A stretch of 64,000 bases of DNA from Coprococcus sp. OM04-5BH (GCF_003482105.1 NZ_QULM01000006.1:102504-166503); one strand, 5' to 3'; positions 9,816 to 20,150 are shown, numbered from the stretch's first letter. Translations and numbers: made by a program. The notes: generated by a model not told the origin, from the sequence alone.

Positions 9816-12800
9816 TTAAAAATTATCATCATCATAGCTATCTTCAAATGTTTCATCTGTGTAGCTGTCATCTGTGTACTCATCTTCTGTGAGAGATGTA
9901 AGTTCATCATTCTCATCTGTTCCTGAGAAGCCTGCCTGCTCGAACTCTGAACCGTCTACGTCAGAACGCTCTACATCGATCATTCTCTTAACATTCTCAT
10001 CATAGCTCTCTATTGTCTCACCGAGATCAACCTCTGTCATATCTTCCTTAACCACTCTTACATCAAGACCAAGTGACTGGAACTCCTTAAGAAGTACCTT
10101 GAATGACTCCGGTATACCAGGTGTAGGGATATTCTCACCCTTGATGATAGCCTCGTAGGTCTTAACACGTCCGATAACATCATCAGACTTAACTGTAAGG
10201 ATCTCCTGAAGTGTGTATGAAGCACCATACGCCTCAAGAGCCCAAACCTCCATCTCACCAAATCTCTGTCCACCGAACTGAGCCTTACCACCAAGTGGCT
10301 GCTGTGTTACCAGTGAGTATGGACCTGTTGAACGGGCATGGATCTTATCATCAACCAGATGGTGGAGCTTCAGGTAATGCATGTAACCAATAGTTACAGG
10401 ACTGTCAAATTCCTCACCTGTTCTACCATCTCTAAGCTGTACCTTACCGGTTCTGTCTATTGGAACGCCCTTCCACTCTTCTCTGTGGTCTCTGTTCTCC
10501 CAGAGGTAATTCATAACCTCATCTGAGATCTTATCCACATACTTGTCATGGAACTCATCCCATTCTGAATTTGCATAATCATTTGCCATCTCAAGAGTGT
10601 CCATAATATCGTACTCGTCTGCACCGTTAAATACAGGAGTTGATACCTTAAATCCGAGAACCTGGGAAGCAAGTCCAAGATGGATCTCAAGAACCTGTCC
10701 GATGTTCATTCGGGAAGGAACGCCCAGTGGGTTAAGCACGATATCAAGAGGACGTCCATTTGGAAGGAATGGCATATCTTCTACAGGAAGCACACGGGAA
10801 ATTACACCCTTGTTACCATGTCGGCCGGCCATCTTATCTCCCACCTGGATCTTTCTCTTCTGTGCTATATAAACTCGTACTGACTTATTTACTCCAGGTG
10901 GAAGCTCGTCTCCGTTCTCCCTGGTAAATATCTTTGTATCCATAACAACACCGAAAGCTCCGTGTGGAACCTTAAGTGATGTATCTCTTACTTCTCTTGC
11001 CTTTTCACCGAAGATTGCACGAAGAAGTCTCTCCTCTGCTGTAAGCTCTGTCTCTCCCTTAGGAGTAACCTTACCTACAAGGATATCTCCGGCACGGACC
11101 TCAGCACCTATTCTGATGATACCATTCTCATCAAGATCCTTAAGTGCATCATTGGAAAGTCCTGCAAGATCTCTTGTAATCTCTTCCTGTCCAAGCTTCG
11201 TGTCTCTCGCTTCGCACTCATACTCTTCAATGTGAATAGATGTATATACATCATCTCTTACAAGTCTCTCACTGAGAAGAACCGCATCCTCGTAGTTGTA
11301 TCCTTCCCATGTCATGAAACCGATAAGTGGGTTCTTACCAAGTGCGATCTCACCACCGGATGTTGAAGGTCCATCAGCAATAACCTGACCTGCCTTAACA
11401 CGATCACCCTTGAATACGATAGGTCTCTGGTTCATACAGTTACCCTGGTTACTTCTTGCGAACTTGATTATATGGTATACATCCTTATTTCCATCGTCTG
11501 CCTTAATACATATCTCTGTGCTTGTTGAATACTCAACCACACCATCTCTCTTAGCCACTACACAGACACCTGAGTCTACGGCAGCCTTTGCTTCCATTCC
11601 TGTTCCTACAACTGCTGACTCTGTAAGCATAAGAGGAACCGCCTGACGCTGCATGTTAGAACCCATGAGGGCACGGTTAGCATCATCGTTCTGAAGGAAT
11701 GGGATCATTGATGTAGCAACTGAGAATACCATCTTAGGTGATACATCCATAAGATCAACCTTTGACTTAGGGAACTCAGTTGTATCCTCTCTGAAACGAC
11801 CGGATACTGTGTTTTTAACAAAGTGTCCGTCCTCATCTATCTGTTCGTTAGCCTGTACTACTCTGTAATTATCCTCCTCGTCTGCTGTAAGGTAGATAAC
11901 CTCATCAGTAACGACAGGATTTGAAGGATCTGTCTTGTCAAGCTTTCTGTATGGAGCTTCTACGAAACCATACTCATTAATCCTTGCATATGTAGCAAGA
12001 GAGTTAATAAGTCCGATGTTAGGACCTTCAGGTGTCTCGATAGGACACATTCTACCATAATGTGTATAGTGAACATCTCGAACCTCGAATCCGGCTCTGT
12101 CTCGTGAAAGACCGCCAGGACCAAGGGCTGAAAGTCTTCTCTTATGTGTAAGCTCTGACAGCGGGTTGTTCTGGTCCATGAACTGTGACAGCTGTGAACT
12201 GCCAAAGAACTCCTTGATAGCTGCTGTTACAGGCTTGATATTTATAAGTGACTGTGGAGTTATTGACTCAATATCCTGAGTTGTCATTCTCTCTCTTACC
12301 ACTCTCTCAAGTCTTGAAAGACCGATTCTGTACTGGTTCTGGAGAAGCTCTCCAACAGCTCTTATACGTCTGTTTCCAAGGTGATCGATATCATCCTTTG
12401 TTCCGATACCATATTCAAGGTGAATGTTATAGTTTATAGAAGCAATAATGTCTTCTTTTGTAATATGCTTTGGAACAAGATTGTTAATATCTCTCTCCAT
12501 TGCCTTCTTGAGTTCTTCTTCGTCATCATACTCCTCAAGAAGTTTTACAAGCTCAGGATAATATACATCCTCTGAAATTCCTATTTCCTTAGGATCAAAT
12601 CCAACATACTTTGATGCGTCTACCGCCATATTTGAAAGAACCTTAACATTTCTCTCCTCTGTCTGCACCATAACATATGGAACAGCAGCATCCTGGATCT
12701 CCTCCGCAACTTCCTTTGTAAGAGTCTCACCTGCCGGAGCGATAATCTCACCTGTGGAAGGATCGATAGCGTCCTCTGCAAGCACCTGTCCTGCAAGTCT

Positions 12801-13661
12801 GCTCTTAAATGAAAGTTTCTTATTAAACTTGTAACGTCCGACCTTAGCAAGGTCATACCTTCTAGGATCAAAGAACATTGCATTGATAAGGCTCTCTGCA
12901 CTTTCTACTGCAAGTGGCTCGCCCGGTCTGATCTTCTTATATAACTCAAGAAGACCATCCTGATAGTTATCAGATGGATCCTTTTCTATACTTGCAAGAA
13001 TCTTAGGCTCCTCGCCAAACAAATCTATGATCTCGGCATTTGTACCGATTCCTAATGAACGGATAAGTACTGTGATAGGTACCTTTCTTGTTCTGTCCAC
13101 ACGCACTGAGAAAACATCATTAGAGTCTGTCTCGTACTCTAACCATGCACCTCTGTTTGGTATTACTGTACATGAATATAATTTCTTACCGATCTTATCA
13201 TGTGTAATATCATAATATATACCAGGTGAACGTACTAACTGGCTTACAATTACACGTTCTGCACCATTAATTACAAAAGTACCAGTTTCTGTCATAATAG
13301 GAAGATCGCCCATGAATATTTCATGCTCAGGCATATCCTTTGCATCGTTTGTTCTGAGACGAACCTTAACCTTCATAGGTGCTGCATAAGTTGCATCTCT
13401 TTCCTTACATTCCTCGATACTGTACTTAACATCATCTTCACACAACTGGAAGTCTACAAATTCCAGACTAAGCTGACCTGTATAATCAGTAATTGGAGAA
13501 ATATCTCTAAATACCTCTTTAAGGCCATCTTCAAGGAACCACTTGTAAGAGTTCTTCTGCACCTCAATAAAGTTAGGCATCTCGAGAACATCTTTCTGCT
13601 TAGCGTAGCTCATTCTGATTCCATTACCGGATTCGACAGGATTAATTCTGTTCTTTTCCAT
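9816..13661 (-). CDS. rpoB: DNA-directed RNA polymerase subunit beta
   Basis: The beta subunit of about 1281 residues carries the fork, the rifampicin pocket ([30 protein letters not shown]), the NIGLINSLA segment, the [12 protein letters not shown] catalytic region and the C-terminal clamp contact ([19 protein letters not shown]). All classic rifampicin positions are wild type. The start is uncertain: ATG 13661 ([10 protein letters not shown]) is chosen from family style, but ATG 13670, three codons upstream, lies closer to the SD (AAGGGGTGA). An acidic C-terminal tail ([20 protein letters not shown]) extends beyond the conserved core. Confidence 0.97.
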   Translation of the reverse strand: MEKNRINPVESGNGIRMSYAKQKDVLEMPNFIEVQKNSYKWFLEDGLKEVFRDISPITDYTGQLSLEFVDFQLCEDDVKYSIEECKERDATYAAPMKVKVRLRTNDAKDMPEHEIFMGDLPIMTETGTFVINGAERVIVSQLVRSPGIYYDITHDKIGKKLYSCTVIPNRGAWLEYETDSNDVFSVRVDRTRKVPITVLIRSLGIGTNAEIIDLFGEEPKILASIEKDPSDNYQDGLLELYKKIRPGEPLAVESAESLINAMFFDPRRYDLAKVGRYKFNKKLSFKSRLAGQVLAEDAIDPSTGEIIAPAGETLTKEVAEEIQDAAVPYVMVQTEERNVKVLSNMAVDASKYVGFDPKEIGISEDVYYPELVKLLEEYDDEEELKKAMERDINNLVPKHITKEDIIASINYNIHLEYGIGTKDDIDHLGNRRIRAVGELLQNQYRIGLSRLERVVRERMTTQDIESITPQSLINIKPVTAAIKEFFGSSQLSQFMDQNNPLSELTHKRRLSALGPGGLSRDRAGFEVRDVHYTHYGRMCPIETPEGPNIGLINSLATYARINEYGFVEAPYRKLDKTDPSNPVVTDEVIYLTADEEDNYRVVQANEQIDEDGHFVKNTVSGRFREDTTEFPKSKVDLMDVSPKMVFSVATSMIPFLQNDDANRALMGSNMQRQAVPLMLTESAVVGTGMEAKAAVDSGVCVVAKRDGVVEYSTSTEICIKADDGNKDVYHIIKFARSNQGNCMNQRPIVFKGDRVKAGQVIADGPSTSGGEIALGKNPLIGFMTWEGYNYEDAVLLSERLVRDDVYTSIHIEEYECEARDTKLGQEEITRDLAGLSNDALKDLDENGIIRIGAEVRAGDILVGKVTPKGETELTAEERLLRAIFGEKAREVRDTSLKVPHGAFGVVMDTKIFTRENGDELPPGVNKSVRVYIAQKRKIQVGDKMAGRHGNKGVISRVLPVEDMPFLPNGRPLDIVLNPLGVPSRMNIGQVLEIHLGLASQVLGFKVSTPVFNGADEYDIMDTLEMANDYANSEWDEFHDKYVDKISDEVMNYLWENRDHREEWKGVPIDRTGKVQLRDGRTGEEFDSPVTIGYMHYLKLHHLVDDKIHARSTGPYSLVTQQPLGGKAQFGGQRFGEMEVWALEAYGASYTLQEILTVKSDDVIGRVKTYEAIIKGENIPTPGIPESFKVLLKEFQSLGLDVRVVKEDMTEVDLGETIESYDENVKRMIDVERSDVDGSEFEQAGFSGTDENDELTSLTEDEYTDDSYTDETFEDSYDDDNF

Positions 13662-13777
13662 CTGACACATTCACCCCTTGGAATTTATTTTTCAAGCTTT
13701 AATTTGGCCAAATTATCTGCGCATAACTAAAATAAAGCCGCGTCCTATGCGTGAGCAAACCAACCCACAATAGTGAC

Positions 13778-13814
13778 ATTATATCATGCTACCATGTATC
13801 TATTAAATTGTCAA
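13778..13814 (-). promoter_or_regulatory. rpoBC promoter region in the rplL-rpoB gap
   Basis: The 13671-13999 gap holds the rplL terminator and, on the minus strand, TTGACA (13814-13809) with TAGCAT 17 bases downstream (13791-13786). It overlaps an extended -10 TGATATAAT (13786-13778). Either -10 could serve. rpoBC can therefore be transcribed separately from rplJL. Nothing else is recognisable in this gap. Confidence 0.6.
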
Positions 13815-13930
13815 CACTTAATTGGATTTTTTTTAATTTGTTCTTTAGATTTTTTAAGATTTTAGAAATTAGGATTTTATCCGTCTTTATTGATCACCAT
13901 TTATCAGCAATCTGTCAATTCATATAGATG

Positions 13931-13968
13931 AAAAAACGGTCTGACCGACTCAGAGGTCGGCCAAACCG
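13931..13968 (-). terminator. Terminator of rplJ-rplL
   Basis: On the minus strand CGGT....CCGAC pairs with GTCGG....ACCG (13968-13937) with an internal bulge, followed by six T (13936-13931), about 30 bases after the rplL stop codon. Confidence 0.85.
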
Positions 13969-13999
13969 AAAAATATTCAGATTTATAAATCTGTTAAAA

Positions 14000-14356
14000 T
14001 TACTTTAATGTAACCTTAGCTCCAACTTCCTCAAGCTTCTTCTTGATCTCCTCAGCCTCTTCCTTAGAAGCGCCTTCCTTAATTACTGTAGGAGCTCCTG
14101 TTACCATATCCTTAGCTTCCTTAAGACCAGCACCTGTGATCTCACGAACAGCCTTGATTACAGGAACGCCTGAGCCCTCTGTAAGCTCAACGTCGAATGA
14201 ATCCTTCTCCTCTGCTGCTGGAGCTGCTCCACCTGCTGCAACTACAACACCAGCTGCTGCTGATACGCCGAATTCCTCTTCACATGCCTTAACAAGATCA
14301 TTTAACTCTAAAACTGATAAACCTTTGATTACTTCAATAATTTCCTGAGTTGTCAT
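14000..14356 (-). CDS. rplL: 50S ribosomal protein L7/L12
   Basis: The 118-residue stalk protein recruits translational GTPases. It has the N-terminal dimerisation helices ([26 protein letters not shown]), an Ala/Gly hinge ([17 protein letters not shown]) and the C-terminal factor-binding domain ([17 protein letters not shown]). I set the start at ATG 14356 (MTTQEI), which has GGAGG at an 8-base spacing; the in-frame ATG five codons upstream overlaps that SD. It follows rplJ by 82 bases. Confidence 0.98.
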   Translation of the reverse strand: MTTQEIIEVIKGLSVLELNDLVKACEEEFGVSAAAGVVVAAGGAAPAAEEKDSFDVELTEGSGVPVIKAVREITGAGLKEAKDMVTGAPTVIKEGASKEEAEEIKKKLEEVGAKVTLK

Positions 14357-14438
14357 TTTAATTTCCTCCATTAATTAAATATTTTTTGTTCGTTCTTCTG
14401 CATTAATATACAGAAATAATAAATTCTGATTATAAATC

Positions 14439-14927
14439 CTAAGCTTCCTTCTGCTCTGCAATCTGCTTGATAACTCTTGCAAAGTTTGTAATTGGTGACT
14501 GGATGCTTCCAAGGAACTTTGAAAGAAGTTCTGTTCTTGATGGGATCTTTGCGATCTCATTGATACCTGCTGCATCATAGAACACACCTTCAACAACACC
14601 GCCCTTTAACTCAAGAGCAGGAGCGTTCTTAGCGAAATCAGCAAGGATTCTCGCTGCTGCTGTAGCGTCATCCTTACAAATAGCAAGTCCTGTAGGTCCT
14701 TCAAGTGTTGGCTTTAATCCCTCGAATTCTGTTCCCTCGATAGCGAAGTTGACCATTGTGTTCTTGTATACCTTGTATACAACACCAGCTTCTCTGAGTG
14801 CCTTACGAAGTGCAGTATCCTGCTCAACTGTAAGTCCACGGTAATCTACAACAACTGCTGTTGCAGCACCTTCTAAGTTTGCCTTGATCTCATCTACTAC
14901 AGGCTTCTTAATCTCTACCTTTGCCAT
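14439..14927 (-). CDS. rplJ: 50S ribosomal protein L10
   Basis: The 162-residue L10 forms the base of the ribosomal stalk and binds L7/L12 dimers through its C-terminal helix. It starts at ATG 14927 (MAKVEIKKPVVDEIKANLEG) behind AAGGAGGCGCATT; the frame is open upstream but runs into the leader. It has the family motifs VVVDYRGLTVEQDTALRKALREAGV and EGPTGLAICKDD. Expression is probably autoregulated by the L10 leader at 15001-15090 and the hairpin at 14971-14995. rplK and rplA are not next to it here. Confidence 0.98.
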   Translation of the reverse strand: MAKVEIKKPVVDEIKANLEGAATAVVVDYRGLTVEQDTALRKALREAGVVYKVYKNTMVNFAIEGTEFEGLKPTLEGPTGLAICKDDATAAARILADFAKNAPALELKGGVVEGVFYDAAGINEIAKIPSRTELLSKFLGSIQSPITNFARVIKQIAEQKEA

Positions 14928-14970
14928 AATGCGCCTCCTTATTTTACTAATGACTGCACATATAAAGAAA

Positions 14971-14995
14971 GCTCCCTGTCCAAAAGACAGAGAGC
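14971..14995 (-). terminator. Attenuator hairpin in the rplJL leader
   Basis: On the minus strand GCTCTCTGTC (14995-14986) and GACAGGGAGC (14980-14971) form a 10-bp stem with a 5-base loop, followed by TTTCTTT. It sits between the L10 leader and rplJ, the usual place for regulated termination. Confidence 0.8.
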
Positions 14996-15000
14996 ATATA

Positions 15001-15090
15001 GTTAAATCTACATTAACGATATCTTTCCTCGGTAGGCGTTTCCAACTTATGCATTTCTGCACCTACTGTCTTCGGCAGTTCATCGGGCAT
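15001..15090 (-). promoter_or_regulatory. Ribosomal protein L10 leader (autoregulatory RNA)
   Basis: The leader RNA contains CTGCCGAAGACAGTAGGTGC followed by GCCTACCGAGGA, the conserved pairing partners of the Firmicute L10 leader. L10(L12)4 binding to this element is known to control rplJL. The layout here (promoter, leader, attenuator, rplJ) matches that arrangement. No covariance search was run. Confidence 0.8.
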
Positions 15091-15091
15091 A

Positions 15092-15121
15092 ACTATATCA
15101 CATTTTCAATGTATGTGTCAA
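15092..15121 (-). promoter_or_regulatory. Promoter of rplJ-rplL
   Basis: TTGACA (15121-15116) and TATAGT (15097-15092) on the minus strand are separated by 18 bases. The RNA would begin a few bases before the conserved L10 leader fold. Confidence 0.8.
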
Positions 15122-15156
15122 CAGTTTTTTATTTAACATTTTTATTTGATTTTTAT

Positions 15157-15441
15157 TTAACATTCGCGCCTTACATGGAACCCCCGCTCGTCCTCCTCAA
15201 TGAGCAGTTCCTTTATCTCAATATCGTTTATATTAATATAAGTACCCATGTTTATCCGCTTCACCAGTTCATCCATACTGTCAGGATCTCCCTGAACCTG
15301 CATCAGCACGCTTCCATCGTACATATTACACACCCAGCCCGTAAGCCCTAACATCTGTGCGCCATGGACAGCCCTGTACCTGAAGCCTACGCCCTGCACG
15401 TCCCCTTTAAATATATATCTTCTTCTGATCTTCTTATCCAT
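15157..15441 (-). CDS. acyP: Acylphosphatase
   Basis: This 94-residue enzyme hydrolyses the carboxyl-phosphate bond of acylphosphates. It has the family signature GDVQGVGFR, with the substrate-binding Arg at residue 21, and GWVCNMYDGSV with the catalytic Asn at residue 39. Length is typical for the family. ATG 15441 has a modest SD (AGAAGGA, about 10 bases away). Its 3' end reaches almost to the rplJ promoter, so the rplJL promoter starts just past its stop codon. Confidence 0.93.
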   Translation of the reverse strand: MDKKIRRRYIFKGDVQGVGFRYRAVHGAQMLGLTGWVCNMYDGSVLMQVQGDPDSMDELVKRINMGTYININDIEIKELLIEEDERGFHVRREC

Positions 15442-15592
15442 TGCTTATAAATCCTTCTATACATTTATATTTAATGTACTTGTCTTTACTATCCGTACCC
15501 ATTGATATAGCACACCAGGATACTCCGGATAGATCCGGGTAGATCTGTACACCTCATATGTATCAGTCTAAACTGCAAATACACACGGTCCG

Positions 15593-15621
15593 TAGACCCT
15601 GCCTGCATTATATGCTATAAT
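15593..15621 (+). promoter_or_regulatory. Promoter of the GH13 amylase gene
   Basis: TAGACC (15593-15598) is followed after 17 bases by TATAAT (15616-15621). TGC just before the hexamer makes an extended -10. Confidence 0.65.
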
Positions 15622-15656
15622 GGTTAAAAAGTATATAAGTAAAGGAGATTACTGAC

Positions 15657-16967
15657 ATGTGGGCATATGAAAGTACTTTTTATCAAATCTATCCTTTAGG
15701 CTTCTGTGGTGCACCATTTGAAAATGATGGCATACTTGAGCACAGGATCCTTAAAGTCAACGAGTGGATTCCCCATATTAAAAAGCTGGGAATGAATGCA
15801 ATATATTTCTCCCCTGTATTTGAATCAGATACTCACGGCTACAACACAAGAGACTATACAAAGATTGACTGTCGTCTCGGTACAAATGACGACTTCCGCC
15901 AGGTAGTTGAGAACTGCCACAAGGCTGGCATAAAGGTTATCATCGACGGCGTGTTCAATCATGTAGGTCGCGGCTTCTGGGCATTCCAGGATGTTCTGGA
16001 GAAGAGATGGGACTCTCCATACAAGGATTGGTTCCATATAAGTTTTGACGGCAATTCCAATTACAATGACGGTCTCTGGTACGAGGGCTGGGAGGGCAAC
16101 TACGACCTTGTAAAGCTCAACCTGAGAAATCCTGCCGTAGCCGATCACATTATGGATTGTGTAAAGGGCTGGATAGACGAATTTGACATTGACGGTCTGA
16201 GACTTGACGTTGCATACTGTCTTGACCACGACTTCTTAAGGAGACTTAGAAGTCACTGTGACGGACTCAAAGCCGATTTCTTCCTTCTGGGCGAGCTTCT
16301 CCACGGGGATTATAACCAGTTTGTAAATGATGACATGCTCCACAGCTGTACCAACTACAAGTGCTACAAGGGCATATATTCAAGCTTTAATTCAATGAAT
16401 ATGTTCGAGATCGTCCACACCCTCCTCAGACAGTTTGGCCCTGAGGACTGGACAGAGAACAGAGGCAAACACCTTCTGTCATTTGTGGATAATCATGATG
16501 TTACAAGAATCGCAAGTATTCTTACAAATGAAAAACACCTTCCTCTGGTATACGCCATGGCATATGGTATGCCGGGAATACCTTGTGTGTACTACGGAAG
16601 TGAGTGGGGTGCAAAGGCAGAAAAGAGCCAGGGTGATCCTGCTCTCCGTGCATGCTTCGAGAAGCCTGAATGGAATGAGCTTTGTGACTTCATCTCAAAG
16701 CTTGGCGAGGCAAAAAAGAACAGCAACGCCTTAAATTACGGCGGTTTCAGATCCGTTCTTTTAACCAACAAACAGTGTATATTCGAAAGAAAGACCGACT
16801 CCGAGCGGGTTCTCGTGGCGATCAATGCCGATGAAAATGAATTTACGGCTCATTTTGACGCAGGCTGCGGCACAGCCGTTGATCTCATAACCGGCGAACC
16901 ACACGATTTCGGCGGTGGAAGCAAGCTTCCTCCATACTCAGCCGCTTTCTGGAAGATGGAAAGGTAA
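15657..16967 (+). CDS. GH13 alpha-amylase family protein, cytosolic
   Basis: The 436-residue protein has no signal peptide, so it acts inside the cell on imported maltodextrin or glycogen-type glucans. The (beta/alpha)8 signature regions are present: DGVFNH (97-102), GLRLDVA with nucleophile Asp184, LLGELL with acid/base Glu213, and FVDNHD with the third acidic residue Asp281. A short beta-domain closes the protein. There is no N-terminal CBM34 module as in classic neopullulanases. Alpha-amylase or maltogenic hydrolase activity is likely, but exact specificity is unknown. ATG 15657 follows AAAGGAGATTACTGAC. Confidence 0.92.
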   Translation: MWAYESTFYQIYPLGFCGAPFENDGILEHRILKVNEWIPHIKKLGMNAIYFSPVFESDTHGYNTRDYTKIDCRLGTNDDFRQVVENCHKAGIKVIIDGVFNHVGRGFWAFQDVLEKRWDSPYKDWFHISFDGNSNYNDGLWYEGWEGNYDLVKLNLRNPAVADHIMDCVKGWIDEFDIDGLRLDVAYCLDHDFLRRLRSHCDGLKADFFLLGELLHGDYNQFVNDDMLHSCTNYKCYKGIYSSFNSMNMFEIVHTLLRQFGPEDWTENRGKHLLSFVDNHDVTRIASILTNEKHLPLVYAMAYGMPGIPCVYYGSEWGAKAEKSQGDPALRACFEKPEWNELCDFISKLGEAKKNSNALNYGGFRSVLLTNKQCIFERKTDSERVLVAINADENEFTAHFDAGCGTAVDLITGEPHDFGGGSKLPPYSAAFWKMER

Positions 16968-16970
16968 ACA

Positions 16971-17029
16971 AAACTCCGGCAGAAGCCAGATTCCTTCAAT
17001 TAAGGATTAAGGCTTTTGCCGGAGTTTTT
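16971..17029. terminator. Bidirectional terminator between amylase and GH25 genes
   Basis: ACTCCGGCA.AAGCC pairs with GGCTTTTGCCGGAGT, with a nested ATTCCTT/AAGGATT stem. T-rich tails are present on both strands, so it can end the converging transcripts of the amylase (+) and the GH25 gene (-). Confidence 0.8.
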
Positions 17030-17072
17030 AAGTATTATACATCATCTAAATATCATCTGACTTATGTGCCAT

Positions 17073-18389
17073 CTAATCAAACCACACATTTATATCTACC
17101 GGTGCTTCTATGCCGGGAACACTTCCCTCATATGTATACTGCCATCCGGTGAATTTATATGGGAAATACGGAACATTTGCATATTGTGCAACCCACAGTT
17201 CGTACTCGCCAAGTCTGTCAATATCCATATTCTGCACAAACCAGTTTCTGCTGGCATATATCATCGGTGTATGCCCGGACGCCTTTATGGTTTCGCAGAA
17301 GCCCACAATAGCATCAGTCCTGTCGGAATTAGATATATCATTTGCACGGGCATTGCTGTCATTTACATACTCTGTATCAATGACCACAGGATAGGTGACA
17401 TTGTAATCCTCAATAAGAGACAATACATAATTTGCCTCCTCGACACCCTCGTCATAATTTATCGCTTCCGTGAAGAAATACACACCCATAGGCACCTTAT
17501 TTTCCTGGGCGCCCTTGAGATTATCCTCATACCTGGAGTCTGTGTCAAGCTTTCCCTCAGAACCATAGCCTCTGTAGCCCACACGAATCATGGCAAAATC
17601 TATATTCCTGCTATCAGCGACCGCCTTCCAGTCAATGTCCCCCTGATAAGAGGATACGTCAATACCAACCTTTGTATCAGAAATATCTTCACTGCTGTAA
17701 TGAAGGTAGCCGTCATCTCCGGTAACGAAATTCTCCATGTCCAGATTATGTCTCGGAACCTTGTCACTTATCTTGTAGAGCTGAGCCGTCTCCCTGTTGT
17801 CCCCAAGTACTATGTAGCTGGAATAAACAAAATTCCAGTAAGTTTCATAAGACAGGTTTGTAACCTCAGATACTCCCAGATCAAGCTTACGATCAAATGC
17901 CTCTATTGCGTCAGGCTTTGAATGAAGCAGGTTGAGATTTATTCCTATAAGCACTCCTGCGGCTATTCCGATAAGCAGTACCAGTACCCCCTTGGAAAGC
18001 GAACCTCTTTTACGTTTTCCATATGCTCTCTCCGGATAATCCTCCCGGTACCGTCTGTACGCATTTGTATCATTACTTTCCTCTGCCACCGGACGCCTTC
18101 TTGGTGCTTCGCCGGTTCCCTCTGCCACCGGACGTCTTCTCGGCGCTTCACCGCCAACTGCTCCTGCCGGACGCCTTCTCGGTGCTTCGCCGGTTCCCTC
18201 TGCCACCGGACGCCTTCTCGGTGCTTCGCCATCACCTGCTCCTGCCGGGTGTCTCCTTGGTGTTCCGTCTGCGTTCGTTGCTCCTGCCGGGCGTCTCCTT
18301 GGTGTTTCACCACCGCCCGCTCCTGCCGGACGTCTTCCCTGTGCCGGCTTTGGTATATTGTCATTTCTTATATTGTCATCTTCTACCAT
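17073..18389 (-). CDS. Membrane-anchored GH25 muramidase with N-terminal RRRP repeats
   Basis: The 438-residue type II membrane protein has three parts. Residues ~15-105 are 13-residue repeats with the core EAPRRRPVAE/AGA, on the cytosolic side. One transmembrane helix (SKGVLVLLIGIAAGVLIGIN, ~134-153) follows, then an outer part ending in a GH25 lysozyme domain (~241-436). The catalytic acids are visible: GIDVSSYQ (Asp) and VVIDTEY (Asp and Glu). It should cleave the MurNAc-GlcNAc bond of peptidoglycan while tethered to the membrane. ATG 18389 is chosen because AGGTGA lies 8 bases upstream; an in-frame GTG four codons earlier overlaps that SD. It starts 12 bases after the stop of the preceding gene. 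Confidence 0.9.
   Translation of the reverse strand: MVEDDNIRNDNIPKPAQGRRPAGAGGGETPRRRPAGATNADGTPRRHPAGAGDGEAPRRRPVAEGTGEAPRRRPAGAVGGEAPRRRPVAEGTGEAPRRRPVAEESNDTNAYRRYREDYPERAYGKRKRGSLSKGVLVLLIGIAAGVLIGINLNLLHSKPDAIEAFDRKLDLGVSEVTNLSYETYWNFVYSSYIVLGDNRETAQLYKISDKVPRHNLDMENFVTGDDGYLHYSSEDISDTKVGIDVSSYQGDIDWKAVADSRNIDFAMIRVGYRGYGSEGKLDTDSRYEDNLKGAQENKVPMGVYFFTEAINYDEGVEEANYVLSLIEDYNVTYPVVIDTEYVNDSNARANDISNSDRTDAIVGFCETIKASGHTPMIYASRNWFVQNMDIDRLGEYELWVAQYANVPYFPYKFTGWQYTYEGSVPGIEAPVDINVWFD
18081..18342 (-). repeat. 39-bp tandem repeat encoding RRRP motifs
   Basis: Successive GGACG/GGGCG anchors occur at 18091, 18130, 18169, 18208, 18247, 18289 and 18328. All spacings are 39 bp except one of 42 bp. 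The repeat encodes the Arg/Pro-rich cytosolic tail of the GH25 protein and is in frame, so copy-number change would alter tail length without a frameshift. Confidence 0.9.
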
Positions 18390-18401
18390 TATCTGTCTCA
18401 C

Positions 18402-20150
18402 CTAATCTGTTTCTATATATCGTTCCCTTCCAAGTCGAAGGTGAATTAGTTTATCGTATTTTCTTTTTATCTTGTGTCGAAGTTTCCTTGTTACATCTCT
18501 GCCGAACAACTGCTCTGCCATTTTCTCATCAAGCAATGGAATATCCTTTATGATCTTGTATCTCGGATTCCAGTCATACAGATTACTTATGCAGTTATCT
18601 ATACTGATCCTGATACGTGGCTTGTTTTCACTCTTTATGATACGCTCTGCATTCCATTTTCTCTTGCCAACAGAATTCTTAATGTCAAATACAACTTCTG
18701 CCCCTTGATATCTTTTGTATATCTCTGCCAGAAGCCTTTTTAATTTCTTCTCATCAAAGAGCTTCATTACATCAGAACATACAAATAATATTCCAAGTCC
18801 CTTTTTATACTTGATCTGGTCAAGCCATGAGAAATCAAGAATTGATTTATCAATGTTAAATTCCCTGTCACGGGTCCCCAGATATTTATGTCTTATGGCA
18901 ATCCTCTCCGGAAGGTCCACGTTATACCATTTTATCCTGGTATTGTCCAGTCTCTCAAACATGGTATCCATCTCAGAACCTACATTTACAATAACCCCGT
19001 CCGGATACCTGTTTATAAAGCACCTTACCTCCTCATCCATGGCCAGTATGCGGCCAAAGCACATTGCCTTGTCATACAGACTTATCCCGGAATTGAAATC
19101 CTTGTATTCCACGTGGAATTTATCTGCCAGTCTTACGGATGTCTGATCACTATATATCTTGGAATACCTCTCTGACAGCAGTGCCCTCACCCATACCGAC
19201 TGTTTCACATCATAAGGTATGCTCTGGTTCTTCTCGGTTATACAGTTTATAAGCTTCTTGGTTATCATCCTGCACTCTGGGATCTCCTGATGTTCAACAT
19301 AGTCATGAACAATATTGTTAAACACATAATAGTGCACAATGGTCTGATAATTCTTTAACTTCTCATACAAAGCCGTGGAATAGCCGTTAAGCATATCCTG
19401 AGCTACGGAAAATATATCTATCTCATCACATATATCGGTAAAATCGCTTTCCAGAGGGCACAAAAGATCAGGATCCATAACATCGTTTCCGATCCAGTAT
19501 TCCCTAAGAAAGCTCTTTATGCCATATGTGTAGTAATATCCGTGATAATTGGCATCTGCGTCTATGACCATTTTCTCAAGACGCCTGTCCTTGTAGCCTG
19601 CATCCACAAATGGCGACAGAAGCACCAGCTTATCCGGGCGTCTGCCCCCGTGCTTCCACTGCATCAATGCCAGAGACAAAGCCATTCCGCCACCACACTC
19701 TTCTCCAAGGATGGTGACCTGTTCGTACTGTTTTCTGCCATTCATCTTATCATAGGCATTCTTTAACATAGCAAAACATTCCATTCCCGAATGTTCCGGT
19801 GTCAGCGGATATATAGGAACCACCACCTCATATCCCGTGCCCGCTGCAAGCTTCGCTGCAAATTCCCACTGCTTCTTATTTATCTCCATGCAGAAGCCGC
19901 CCCCATGTATAAACATTATGGCTCTCTCCGGGGCAACTCCCCTTTTATTTATATAAAAGCTTACGCCATCCTTGTCATATACCGGTTTCACCTCCACATC
20001 ATAGCCGAAATTTCTGGGCGGATTGTAGTCCTCAAGCTTTCTGTGCCTCAAAACAATCCTACGGATATCACCGGATTTCATATGGCGGTCATTAAACATT
20101 ACTCCTTTTAACTTGTCAATAAAAATTGCTGTATTATTCTTGCTTCCCAA
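18402..20150 (-). CDS. Fusion of alpha/beta-hydrolase-like domain and LCM-type SAM methyltransferase
   Basis: The 582-residue protein has two domains. Residues ~70-300 resemble the hormone-sensitive-lipase family: oxyanion motif HGGGF, then YPLTPEH. The nucleophile elbow, normally GDSAGG, reads GEECGG, so the catalytic Ser is Glu and hydrolase activity is doubtful. Residues ~340-582 resemble leucine carboxyl methyltransferase/PPM proteins (VNVGSEMDTMFERL, KWYNVDLPE, later a DIKNS stretch). The substrate is unknown. TTG at 20150 follows AGGGTGAGTAT; ATG 20099 is an alternative with poor SD spacing. It probably shares a transcript with the GH25 gene 12 bases downstream. Confidence 0.75.
   Translation of the reverse strand: MGSKNNTAIFIDKLKGVMFNDRHMKSGDIRRIVLRHRKLEDYNPPRNFGYDVEVKPVYDKDGVSFYINKRGVAPERAIMFIHGGGFCMEINKKQWEFAAKLAAGTGYEVVVPIYPLTPEHSGMECFAMLKNAYDKMNGRKQYEQVTILGEECGGGMALSLALMQWKHGGRRPDKLVLLSPFVDAGYKDRRLEKMVIDADANYHGYYYTYGIKSFLREYWIGNDVMDPDLLCPLESDFTDICDEIDIFSVAQDMLNGYSTALYEKLKNYQTIVHYYVFNNIVHDYVEHQEIPECRMITKKLINCITEKNQSIPYDVKQSVWVRALLSERYSKIYSDQTSVRLADKFHVEYKDFNSGISLYDKAMCFGRILAMDEEVRCFINRYPDGVIVNVGSEMDTMFERLDNTRIKWYNVDLPERIAIRHKYLGTRDREFNIDKSILDFSWLDQIKYKKGLGILFVCSDVMKLFDEKKLKRLLAEIYKRYQGAEVVFDIKNSVGKRKWNAERIIKSENKPRIRISIDNCISNLYDWNPRYKIIKDIPLLDEKMAEQLFGRDVTRKLRHKIKRKYDKLIHLRLGRERYIETD

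Noticed and set aside
14927..15062. Upstream extension of L10 by 45 codons
   Set aside because: It would translate the L10 leader and attenuator; the SD before 14927 is strong.
15442..15656. Riboswitch or attenuator before the amylase gene
   Set aside because: No stable stem or known fold is visible; only a promoter and an SD are supported.
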